DNA of 64,000 nt from CAYMWF01 sp964394085 [NCBI: uncultured Gemmatimonadota bacterium]. GTDB lineage: Bacteria > GCA-2686955 > CAYMWF01. Positions 35,326 to 42,934 of this stretch are shown one piece after another. Below the pieces are notes generated by a model. That model did no database searches, was not told the DNA's origin, and saw only the letters and a program-made list of their open reading frames with translations. A program made the translations under genes and the position numbers. Numbering within the stretch: position 1 is the stretch's first letter; each line of letters begins with the position of its first letter. The stretch lies in the NCBI GenBank assembly GCA_964394085.1, contig CAYMWF010000004.1, positions 62,001 to 126,000 on the forward strand, written 5' to 3'.

Positions 35326-37443
35326 CTATTGTACAGAGATTCGTGCCATGCCGAGGCGGCTGCCGGTGTCGGACAGGTCTTCCCAGACAACGAATCCGTT
35401 CCCGAGTGCGTCAATCGCCACGCGGGGATGAATTGCGGAACCTTCCGACCAGCTCAGCCTCTCCTCGGGCGACCAGGCGGAGCCGGAGCGGGACCTGTGG
35501 TAGATTTCCCCGTGATCGTGGCGGTAGTCGGTCCAGACCAGGTGAAGGGCGCCTCCCGGGCGGCGATCCTGTGCGAGCGCCGGTTCCCAGGCGCCGATCG
35601 GGCTGCAGGTCACCATCTGCGTCCTCCCCCAGGTGTTTCCGCGGTCCGTGCTCTCCCTCAGGCAGATCTGAAAGTCGTCAAATTCGTTTTCCGCCCAGGC
35701 GACAGTCACCGTCTCCAAGCCGTCTGACGCTATCGCCGGCATGATCGAGTATGCGGCTGTGAAACTGAGCTGGGTCAAAGAATGGTAGAGCCAGGGAGTT
35801 CCACCGGGTCCGGTCCTCTTGAAAAAGATCTCCCAGTTCTTCCAGCCGTGCAGGTTGACCGAATGATCACACCAGGCCAAGCCGATGGTTTGTCCCATCC
35901 TTACGTTCTTGGTTCCCCGGGGGAAGTCTGAGTAATCATCCGCCTGCTCGAAAAGCCATTCCTCATTGAAATCGAAGGTTCTCAGGACGTTTATAGAGTA
36001 TTGGACCCCCGATACGGTTGCGCATCCGGCTCCGTTTTCTACTATCAGCGACGGTTCCCACAGGCATTCCATACCCAAGCCGTATTCATCCTCGAATGTC
36101 GAAGAAAGAAGAAGCTCCTCGTCGCTCCAGCTGGCTCCATAGTTGCTCGTCCAGCGATGATACATCTGGTATATACCTGCCCGGTAATCAAGCCAGGTGA
36201 CGTGAACACCCGTACCGTCGACTTCTATTTCAGGCTGGGTGGCGGAGACGCCGCTGTCGCTGACTTTGATCGTATCCAGCCATGTGACGCCCCGGTCGGG
36301 TGAGCCTGTAAGATAGATTTCGTCAATGCCGGACCGGTTGTCGGACCAGACGGTAAAGAACTTCCCCATGTACGCGGCAGCATCCGGCTGCTTGTAAAAG
36401 TACCTTTCCGGATCCGCATACTCCGGGAAAGCTTCAGCAAGCACTTTTCCGCGGGCGAAAGGCGTTGCGAACCCGAGCAGCTCGCCGATGGTGGGAGCTA
36501 TGTCGGTTTGCTTTACAGATACCCGTGTTTCGACGTTTTCGGGTGTGTCCGGGCCTAACACAAGACAGAACACGTGCTTGCACCCGTCGCAAATCCCGCC
36601 GTGGTTGGTGAAATCTCCGTACCCCGGAAGGTGACGTCCATGGTCGGTGGTCAGTATCATCGTCGTCCGGCCCGCGTATTCCGGATCCGTATTGAGTATT
36701 TCCCAGATCCTTTCAACTGCGCGGTCGGCGGCGATACAAGCGTCGGTATAGAATTCATAGTCGCCCGAGTGCCCTGCTTCATCGACCATTTTGAGGTTTA
36801 TGAAAAGCAGCGTTGGCTGGTCGGTCTCTATAACTGTCTCGACTTCATCGACAGTGAGGGAATCGGCGGTGAGATCGTGGACGCCCTTAGGCTCGCGTTC
36901 GAGGAACGCGGCATATCTCGGACCGTACAGGGGGTGAACGCTCCAGTTGGTTTCGACGCAGTTCAGCTTGCCGACGATGCACCAGGTTTCGTTCTTGTCC
37001 CAGCCGAATTCTTTTCGTGCATATTCGAAAACCGTCGGGTTCCACGGCCTGGTCTGACGGCGCAGTCCTCCGTCCCCGTAATTGGGAAACATCTCCCAGT
37101 CGCCGGTGAGCATGACCGCATGCGCCGGGGACGTGATGGTGGCCACGTCATTCATCATGTTCGGAAAAAAGGTCCCCTGCTGTTTCAGCTCGTGCCAGAT
37201 GAAAGGAATGTAGGGGTGAGTCGAATCTCCCGGGGCGAACGGATAGGAGAACCCTTCGAGATCGCGGATGCCGTCGACGACCACGAGCACTACTTTTTCG
37301 GTCTGGTATCCCGCAGCCGGCGAAAAAAGGCCGGCCGTGAGAACCATTGTGAGAAGCATCATGACGACGGCGGTATTCGACCAGTTCAATCCCGGGCGGA
37401 CGACTTCGGCGTATTCAACCGGCATGCACGCTCTTCGAACCAT
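35326..37443 (-). CDS. Secreted alkaline-phosphatase-superfamily phosphodiesterase fused to BNR-type propeller
   Basis: 705 residues from ATG 37443, with GGAG 8 nt upstream; an ATG at 37464 lacks such a site. A signal anchor spans about 27-45 (VVMMLLTMVLTAGLFSPAA). Residues about 50-330 are a type I phosphodiesterase/nucleotide pyrophosphatase domain: metal Asp in VVVDGIRD, a nucleophile Thr/Ser region in DVATITSPAHAVMLTG, then MVDEAGHSGDYEF and TTDHGRHLPG. Residues about 350-700 are BNR/Asp-box repeats (SPDRGVTWLDTIKVS, TSNYGASWSDEELLL, STDRGNTWGRTQMV). It leads the leftward operon of beta-helix and AEC genes. Confidence 0.83.
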   Translation of the reverse strand: MVRRACMPVEYAEVVRPGLNWSNTAVVMMLLTMVLTAGLFSPAAGYQTEKVVLVVVDGIRDLEGFSYPFAPGDSTHPYIPFIWHELKQQGTFFPNMMNDVATITSPAHAVMLTGDWEMFPNYGDGGLRRQTRPWNPTVFEYARKEFGWDKNETWCIVGKLNCVETNWSVHPLYGPRYAAFLEREPKGVHDLTADSLTVDEVETVIETDQPTLLFINLKMVDEAGHSGDYEFYTDACIAADRAVERIWEILNTDPEYAGRTTMILTTDHGRHLPGYGDFTNHGGICDGCKHVFCLVLGPDTPENVETRVSVKQTDIAPTIGELLGFATPFARGKVLAEAFPEYADPERYFYKQPDAAAYMGKFFTVWSDNRSGIDEIYLTGSPDRGVTWLDTIKVSDSGVSATQPEIEVDGTGVHVTWLDYRAGIYQMYHRWTSNYGASWSDEELLLSSTFEDEYGLGMECLWEPSLIVENGAGCATVSGVQYSINVLRTFDFNEEWLFEQADDYSDFPRGTKNVRMGQTIGLAWCDHSVNLHGWKNWEIFFKRTGPGGTPWLYHSLTQLSFTAAYSIMPAIASDGLETVTVAWAENEFDDFQICLRESTDRGNTWGRTQMVTCSPIGAWEPALAQDRRPGGALHLVWTDYRHDHGEIYHRSRSGSAWSPEERLSWSEGSAIHPRVAIDALGNGFVVWEDLSDTGSRLGMARISVQ

Positions 37444-37967
37444 CGGATATTCTCCATGTGACAACCTGGTTCCTTCGCCGGAGCAGCTGATTTCGGAAAA
37501 AGAAAGACTTCTGAAAAGCTGGATCTCCGGGTTCAGGATGCCTGATTATCCTCTCAAGCCGAGTTACCCTGTTGGAAACGCTGACTACACCTTCAGTGAA
37601 ATGCAATTTTGTCAACTTTACGTGACTAAGTATAGCCTTGTCCGCTTTGCCGGTCAAGAGACATTTTATAATCCGTTCAACTGCGGCGGATTCGGAAAAG
37701 GTGGGAATAATCGATGTTGTGGTCGATACTTTAAATAGATACAGGTAAGCGCGGCGGTCTATCCGTTTGAGCCGATCGGGTGGTCCTGTTTTCTCCGGGT
37801 TCAGGAAATCCTGCCGCAAAAAGACGAATCAAGACGGATTTTTGGGGACTTTTCTCTCGTTATGGGTTAAAATAACGCAACGCGGCATCAGTGGAGAATG
37901 AGAATCGAACTGGACAGTTTAAATCGTCTTGCCTACTTGAAACTCGAACAGCGGGATTGGAAAAAAG
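37444..37967. other. Divergent promoter region
   Basis: 524 bp between the leftward phosphodiesterase gene and the rightward alpha/beta-hydrolase gene. One good leftward promoter is listed separately. A TATAAT at 37668 lacks a well-spaced -35 box. No coding sequence recognised. Confidence 0.5.
37629..37657 (-). promoter_or_regulatory. Promoter of the phosphodiesterase-beta-helix-AEC operon
   Basis: Leftward TTGACC (37657-37652), 17-bp spacer, TATACT (37634-37629). Five of six bases match consensus in each box. Confidence 0.65.
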
Positions 37968-38885
37968 ATGACCGGGACATTGAAACGATCGACTGAAATC
38001 GAGGTGGAAACCGGCAGTCTGGATCTGCCTGGCGGGAGCGCCATATCGTTCAGGTATCACAAGAGCGGCGAGGGTCTTCCCTTCCTTCTGAACAACGGTC
38101 TGGTTATGGATACTTCTCTCTGGGTGGCATTGTTCAGGGCGTACTATGGTTACAGGCCGATCCTTCTCTGGGACTACAGGTTCTGCGGAAGTTCCCCCGA
38201 CACCGGGGATCGCGACGACATTTCGATAACCACCTGCGCCGAAGATCTGCACAGGCTCGTCACCCATCTCGACATCGGTAAATCCGTAGTGATCGGCCAT
38301 TCGATGGGCGTTCAGGTTGCCCTTGAATACGCCGGTAGATACCGCTCGGACACAGCGGGCGTCATCTGCATCTCGGGAACTTACGGAGCGCCGTATGCAA
38401 GCCTGTTCTGTAAGGGGGCGCCGGCTTTCCTCTCCATGCTCGCGGCTCAGACCATGAAAAAAACAGGAAAATTCATAAACCCGGTATGGTTTCCTTTTTC
38501 AGGTTCCCCCGCGGTGAAACTCGCCGCTTCGGTCGCATCCCTCGACGGTGCCGGACTGCGGGAAGGCGACATAGACGGATACCTGCGGAATTTCGGAAGG
38601 ATAGATCTCGAAACATTCGGTTATTACGCGGAGGAGATGTGCCGTCACTCAGCTCACAGGCACCTTGTCCTCATGGAATCGCCGGCGCTTTTTATCACCG
38701 GAACAAGAGACCCATGGTCACCCCCGTCCGTCACGAGAGAGATGGCTGCTCTCGCCGAAAACGGCGAGGATTTTATCATTCCGCGCGGTCGTCACCTGGC
38801 GCTACTCGATTTCGCGGACCTGTTTACTGAAAAGATCGATCGGTTCCTCGAGCGCCGCTTCGATGAAAAGGTCGCAAGGAAATAA
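37968..38885 (+). CDS. Alpha/beta hydrolase
   Basis: 305 residues, cytoplasmic. The nucleophile elbow is VVIGHSMGVQVALEYA (Ser in GHSMG), the acid lies in LFITGTRDPWSPPS, and the catalytic His is in IPRGRHLALLDFADLF. The N-terminal strand WDYRFCGSSPDTGDRDDISI is the usual segment after the oxyanion-hole region (FLLNNGLVMDTSLW). The lid region at about 140-215 is helical. Reaction type (esterase, epoxide hydrolase, acyl transfer) cannot be inferred. The gene is preceded by a 524-bp divergent region and stands alone. Confidence 0.88.
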   Translation: MTGTLKRSTEIEVETGSLDLPGGSAISFRYHKSGEGLPFLLNNGLVMDTSLWVALFRAYYGYRPILLWDYRFCGSSPDTGDRDDISITTCAEDLHRLVTHLDIGKSVVIGHSMGVQVALEYAGRYRSDTAGVICISGTYGAPYASLFCKGAPAFLSMLAAQTMKKTGKFINPVWFPFSGSPAVKLAASVASLDGAGLREGDIDGYLRNFGRIDLETFGYYAEEMCRHSAHRHLVLMESPALFITGTRDPWSPPSVTREMAALAENGEDFIIPRGRHLALLDFADLFTEKIDRFLERRFDEKVARK

Positions 38886-38919
38886 TCCCCGCCCGCCTGC
38901 CGTGCAAGTTTAATTTAGA

Positions 38920-38948
38920 TTGACACTGTCCCACCGGTTTTCTAGAGT
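38920..38948 (+). promoter_or_regulatory. Promoter of the polyprenol kinase-PpiC pair
   Basis: Perfect -35 TTGACA (38920-38925), 17-bp spacer, TAGAGT (38943-38948), about 115 bp before the chosen start. Confidence 0.6.
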
Positions 38949-39064
38949 ACACCCCTTTCGCCCGGCGATGATTCATCGCTTTCCGGGTGGCGGCAATTCG
39001 TCGCGATATTCTGAGTCTTGATTATTTATCGACGCAGGTCGGGGTTTCGAATCGGGTAGACCGG

Positions 39065-39640
39065 ATGAGCAGTAGTTTACTGAAGGAATTCCAGAGAAAG
39101 CTTGTGCACCTGTCATCTTTGTGCATCCCCATACTCTACCTCGTTCTCCCTGATAAACATGTTTCCCGCGCGATACTGGTCACCGTGACCATCGGGTTTC
39201 TCGTGGCTGACATGCTGAAGCTGCGAAACATGAAAGTCCGGGCGCTGTACATGAAACTTTTCGGCGGTGTATTGAGAGGTTTCGAAGATCGAACCCTTGT
39301 CGGCGGCACCTATTTTCTCATGGCCTGCACGCTCACCATTTACATCTTCGACACATACGTGGCGGTTGCCGCGATCACGTTCCTCGTGCTGGGAGACACG
39401 GCGGCCGCCCTCGTGGGAAAGGCGTACGGGAGGATAAAGCTGCTCGATAAATCGGTCGAAGGGAGCATGGCCTGCTTCCTGGCGTGCATTATCGTCGGAC
39501 TGGCCCTGCCGGGTCTGAACGGCGAAACCATCCTCGCGGGAGCGGCCGTGGCCACGGTGATGGAGCTGATCCCGAGCCCCGTCGACGACAATTTCAGGAT
39601 ACCACTCGTTTCAGGATTCATAATGCAGATTCTTGCCTGA
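39065..39640 (+). CDS. Dolichol/polyprenol or diacylglycerol kinase-like membrane protein
   Basis: 191 residues from ATG 39065; an in-frame GTG at 38987 adds 26 unlikely residues. Predicted five to six helices. Motifs of the SEC59/DGK1/VTE5 CTP-dependent kinase family are visible: EFQRKLVHLSS at the N-terminus, GGTYFLMACTLTIYIF, the signature LGDTAAALVGKAYGRIKL, and KSVEGSMACFLACIIVG. Near the end, MELIPSPVDDNFRIPLVSG is the conserved acidic-proline segment. The likely role is phosphorylation of a lipid alcohol at the membrane. The stop is 17 bp before the PpiC lipoprotein gene. Confidence 0.85.
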   Translation: MSSSLLKEFQRKLVHLSSLCIPILYLVLPDKHVSRAILVTVTIGFLVADMLKLRNMKVRALYMKLFGGVLRGFEDRTLVGGTYFLMACTLTIYIFDTYVAVAAITFLVLGDTAAALVGKAYGRIKLLDKSVEGSMACFLACIIVGLALPGLNGETILAGAAVATVMELIPSPVDDNFRIPLVSGFIMQILA

Positions 39641-39657
39641 CAGGAGGAACGGCACGA

Positions 39658-40971
39658 ATGAGAACCTATATCAACAAATACTTCAAGCCGGTGACGATTC
39701 CGGCTTTACTTTTCCTGCTCGCGGGCTGCACCCCGATCAGAAGCGGATGCCCGGGGAAGCCGGGGAATTTTCTCCGGCACATGGAGCACGTCGATCTTCT
39801 GGTGGAAGCCGGTCATTTCGACGAGGCCGTCATGGAGTGCGACTCGCTGCACGACAGGATGTGCGAACCGGAAGATCGCGAAGAAATGGCCGCTATGGCG
39901 GCGGATATCCTGTTCGAGGATGCAAAGGATTTCGAGCAGGCGCTTTTCAGGTATATGAAACTCTCGGTTCTTTACAAAGAAAGCCCTGAAGTCGAGCGCT
40001 ATTTTTTCCGGACCGCCGCATGTTACGAAAATATGGATGATTTCGTGAACGCGGGCCTGGCCTACAGTGATCTCGTGGTCTCATTCCAGGAGGGCCTGTA
40101 TAAGAAGCGGGCTGAAGATGGCGCGGAAAGATGTTTCAATCGGAACATTCCCGAGGTGGCCGCGGTGGTAAGGGACAGGGTGATCACCTGGCCGATCCTC
40201 GAGATGGTTCTCGATGATATTCCGGCGAACATCCGTGAGAAATTTACGACGAAGAGGGGTAAATACGATCTGATCGTTCAGACCGTGGAGCAGTATCTTC
40301 TGGCCGAGTTCGCCGAGGAAAAAGGTGTCGCCCAGGATGGCAATGTGATGATGGAGCTCGAGCGGATACGCGACCAGCTGCTCGCCAATGAAATGTTGAA
40401 GCGTGAAATAGAGCCGCTGGTGAAGGTGACCGAAGAAGAAATCCGTGCCTTATATGAAGAGAACAGGGAAAATTACGTGCTTCCGGCCAAGGTCAGGATT
40501 TTCCAGATAAAAGTTCCCGATGAGGATTATGCTCTCGAGATTCACGAGCATCTGGATTCGCTGGCTGCTTCAGGCGGCGATGTGCTCAAGGAATTCAGGA
40601 GACTCGCCAGGGAGGTCTCGATAGAGCCGGTAAAAAAGCAAAAGGGCGATCTAGGGTTCCTTACCGCGGAGGACGAGCCGAAGCTGGTCGTCAGCGAAGG
40701 CTTCAAGCTGGATGCGGGTGAATACAGCCACGTATTCGAAGCCGACGGTCATTTCAACATCGTGTTCACCTCGAACAGAAAAGAAGAGACCGTGAGAACC
40801 TTCGAGCAGGTTTCCCCGTCTATCAGAAGTATACTCAAGAAGAAGGAAACGCACAGGCTGTTCAAAGAGCTTACAGGCGAGCTGATGGAGCGCTGGCGGG
40901 TGGAGATATTGTATGACCCCGATACGGGGAAGTTTGCCCCGGCCGATTCAACCGCCGGCGAGTCCGGTTGA
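39658..40971 (+). CDS. Lipoprotein parvulin-type peptidyl-prolyl isomerase
   Basis: 437 residues from ATG 39658, after AGGAGG. A lipoprotein signal ends LLFLLAGC, so it is anchored at the periplasmic face. Residues about 40-150 are TPR-like helices (DLLVEAGHFDEAVMECDSLH, YAFRYMKL-type repeats). Residues about 200-265 are a SurA-like helical segment, and about 270-380 the PpiC rotamase domain (YVLPAKVRIFQIKVPDEDYA, KKQKGDLGFLTAEDEPKLV, YSHVFEADGHFNIVFTSNR). It probably assists outer-membrane protein folding. Co-transcribed with the upstream kinase; a strong terminator follows. Confidence 0.87.
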   Translation: MRTYINKYFKPVTIPALLFLLAGCTPIRSGCPGKPGNFLRHMEHVDLLVEAGHFDEAVMECDSLHDRMCEPEDREEMAAMAADILFEDAKDFEQALFRYMKLSVLYKESPEVERYFFRTAACYENMDDFVNAGLAYSDLVVSFQEGLYKKRAEDGAERCFNRNIPEVAAVVRDRVITWPILEMVLDDIPANIREKFTTKRGKYDLIVQTVEQYLLAEFAEEKGVAQDGNVMMELERIRDQLLANEMLKREIEPLVKVTEEEIRALYEENRENYVLPAKVRIFQIKVPDEDYALEIHEHLDSLAASGGDVLKEFRRLAREVSIEPVKKQKGDLGFLTAEDEPKLVVSEGFKLDAGEYSHVFEADGHFNIVFTSNRKEETVRTFEQVSPSIRSILKKKETHRLFKELTGELMERWRVEILYDPDTGKFAPADSTAGESG

Positions 40972-41001
40972 GTTCCAGCCGGAAAGGTTGAATAAAAAAA
41001 A

Positions 41002-41031
41002 AGACCGGGCGGGAAGCCCGGTCTCTTTTTT
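41002..41031. terminator. Bidirectional rho-independent terminator
   Basis: The stem AGACCGGGC/GCCCGGTCT (41002-41010 with 41016-41024, loop GGGAA) is flanked by an A run on the left (40993-41002) and a T run on the right (41026-41031). It therefore works for both the rightward PpiC gene and the leftward citrate synthase gene, which converge on it. Confidence 0.92.
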
Positions 41032-41038
41032 ATTTCTT

Positions 41039-42340
41039 TTACATACCGGTCTGTTCTTTGAGCCACTTGAATCCGACGGATTTCGGACGTGTGATGGCTG
41101 TGCCCATGGCACGGTTCCATACCAGCTGAGAAACCATTCCCATTGCACGGCTCACTGAGAAGAGAACAGTGTAGTAAGGGAATTCGGTCAATCCGTAGTG
41201 GTAGAGCAGCGCACCTGAACCGGCGTCTACGTTCGGCCAGAAGTTGGCGATCGGGTTCTTGCCGGCTTTTACGCGCTCTTCGGAGAACTCCTCGAGCACC
41301 TTCGGGACCACGTTGAAAACGCGATCGACGGTTTTGAATACCGGGTCGTCCGGCATGTATTCTTTACCGAACTGGTTGAACCCGGTGAAGCGCGGGTCGG
41401 TGACGCGGAGCACGGCGTGGCCGTAACCCGGGATAACCTTTCCGGCGCGGAGAGTCTCGAAAGCCATGTCGCGGATCTGCTCTTCGGTCGGGACTCCGCC
41501 GAACTTGTCGATGACTTCGAGGACCCAGCCGAGGCATTCCTGGTTGGCGAGGCCGTGGAGCGGACCGGCGAGACCGTTCAGGCCGGCGCTTACGGAGTAG
41601 TAGGCGTCGGAGAGCGCGGATCCTACCGTGTGGCAGGTATTGGCGCTGACGTTTCCGCCTTCGTGATCGGAGTGGAAGTGCAGGTACAGCCGCATCAGCT
41701 TCGCGAAGTTGCCGGTCGGGTCATCGAGGCCGAGCATGTACGCGTAGTTGGCGCCCCAGTCGAGATCCTTGTTGGCGGGAATGACGTTGCCCTTATTATA
41801 ACGGATGCGGTATACGGCCGCGGCGATGCTGGGAAGAACGCCGAGCAGGTTGAGAGCGTCTTCGAGCGTGGGAATCCAGTACTCGGTTTTCGCCATGCCT
41901 TCATCGTAGCGTTTGCGGAATACCGATTCTTTCTCCATGACCAGGATACCGGTATTGAGCATGGCCATCGGATGAGAGTCGGCGGGCATCGCTTTCAGCA
42001 CGTCGATTACGTAGTCGGGAAGTTCGCTGCGGTCCATCAGCTCTTTGCGGAGGTCGGCGATTTCTTCCTTGTTTCCCATCTCACCGGTGAGCAGAAGCCA
42101 GAATGTTTCTTCGGGCCACATTTCGGTGATGTCGAGAAGAGGCCTGCCCCTGATGATCAATCCTGTGTCGGGCTGAACGAGAGAGGTTTCGCAGATCATG
42201 CCCTTCACGCCTCTCATCCCGCCGAAAGCCTGCTGGATCGTCACTTCGGAGATGACTTTGCTGCCATGGTTCTTGACGATGTTGCGCGCATCGTTTTGCC
42301 AACCGGGCAGCAGACTGGCAAATTTGTCTTTTAACAACAT
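41039..42340 (-). CDS. gltA: Citrate synthase, eukaryotic/mitochondrial type
   Basis: 433 residues from ATG 42340, with AAAGGAG 8 nt before it. Condenses oxaloacetate with acetyl-CoA. Motifs include SDHEGGNVSANTCHTVGSAL, NGLAGPLHGLANQE with the catalytic His, PGYGHAVLRVTDPRF, and WPNVDAGSGALLYHYG with the catalytic Asp. The pattern GGMRGVKGMICETS, and the overall length and motif wording, follow mitochondrial Si-citrate synthases rather than the hexameric GltA of proteobacteria. A few bacteria, such as Geobacter and some FCB-group members, have this type. Monocistronic: own promoter upstream and terminator downstream. Confidence 0.95.
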   Translation of the reverse strand: MLLKDKFASLLPGWQNDARNIVKNHGSKVISEVTIQQAFGGMRGVKGMICETSLVQPDTGLIIRGRPLLDITEMWPEETFWLLLTGEMGNKEEIADLRKELMDRSELPDYVIDVLKAMPADSHPMAMLNTGILVMEKESVFRKRYDEGMAKTEYWIPTLEDALNLLGVLPSIAAAVYRIRYNKGNVIPANKDLDWGANYAYMLGLDDPTGNFAKLMRLYLHFHSDHEGGNVSANTCHTVGSALSDAYYSVSAGLNGLAGPLHGLANQECLGWVLEVIDKFGGVPTEEQIRDMAFETLRAGKVIPGYGHAVLRVTDPRFTGFNQFGKEYMPDDPVFKTVDRVFNVVPKVLEEFSEERVKAGKNPIANFWPNVDAGSGALLYHYGLTEFPYYTVLFSVSRAMGMVSQLVWNRAMGTAITRPKSVGFKWLKEQTGM

Positions 42341-42934
42341 GAGAATTCTCCTTTCGATATCAACAGTATCACCGCCACGATCCATTCGGACGCAGAAGCC
42401 GTGATTTTCTGTTTTCTATCGCAACACATGTCTTCATAAAGACGAACATTTTTACATTTTCGGCCCTCTCTTGTCAATAATTTTTGCATTTGCGCGATCA
42501 GGAATATGAAGATTCCGCGTAAACCGTGATCATACCTGCGAATGTTCGGTGTATGCATGAACGAACCGAACTATATTTCGGCCCTCGGCCTTCGCAGAAC
42601 CGCACGAAGCGGGAGGTGTTGATGGCGCGTCCTCCGCCGGGTGGAAAGACACTCCATCAGCGCCGCAGACGTTCCGGCTTCCATGGAAGCAAATCGCCTG
42701 TCCAAACGACTCTTTGTATGATGGGAAATACGAATTATCCGGAAAAGCCAGAACCTTCTTGTGGAAGACCGGCGCAGGGGTGATAATTACCGGTCTATCC
42801 GGCGCGCCGTCACGGAACAGCACCACGTAAGAAATCGGTGCCCCGGATGATGGCCATGTATCCACGACTGGCCCGCTGTAATTGCAGCGGGTGTCGGATG
42901 TCTGTTTGATTTTTTTGGCGGGGGTGAAAGGGAC
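42341..42934. other. Divergent intergenic region
   Basis: 594 bp between citrate synthase and the membrane phosphodiesterase. It holds the citrate synthase promoter and a hairpin CCCGCTG/CAGCGGG (42872-42891, 6-nt loop) before the rightward gene. An open leftward frame crosses it but matches nothing known. Confidence 0.5.
42449..42477 (-). promoter_or_regulatory. Promoter of citrate synthase
   Basis: Leftward perfect TTGACA (42477-42472), 17-bp spacer ending in TG, then TAAAAA (42454-42449). The TG immediately before the -10 resembles an extended -10. Confidence 0.6.
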
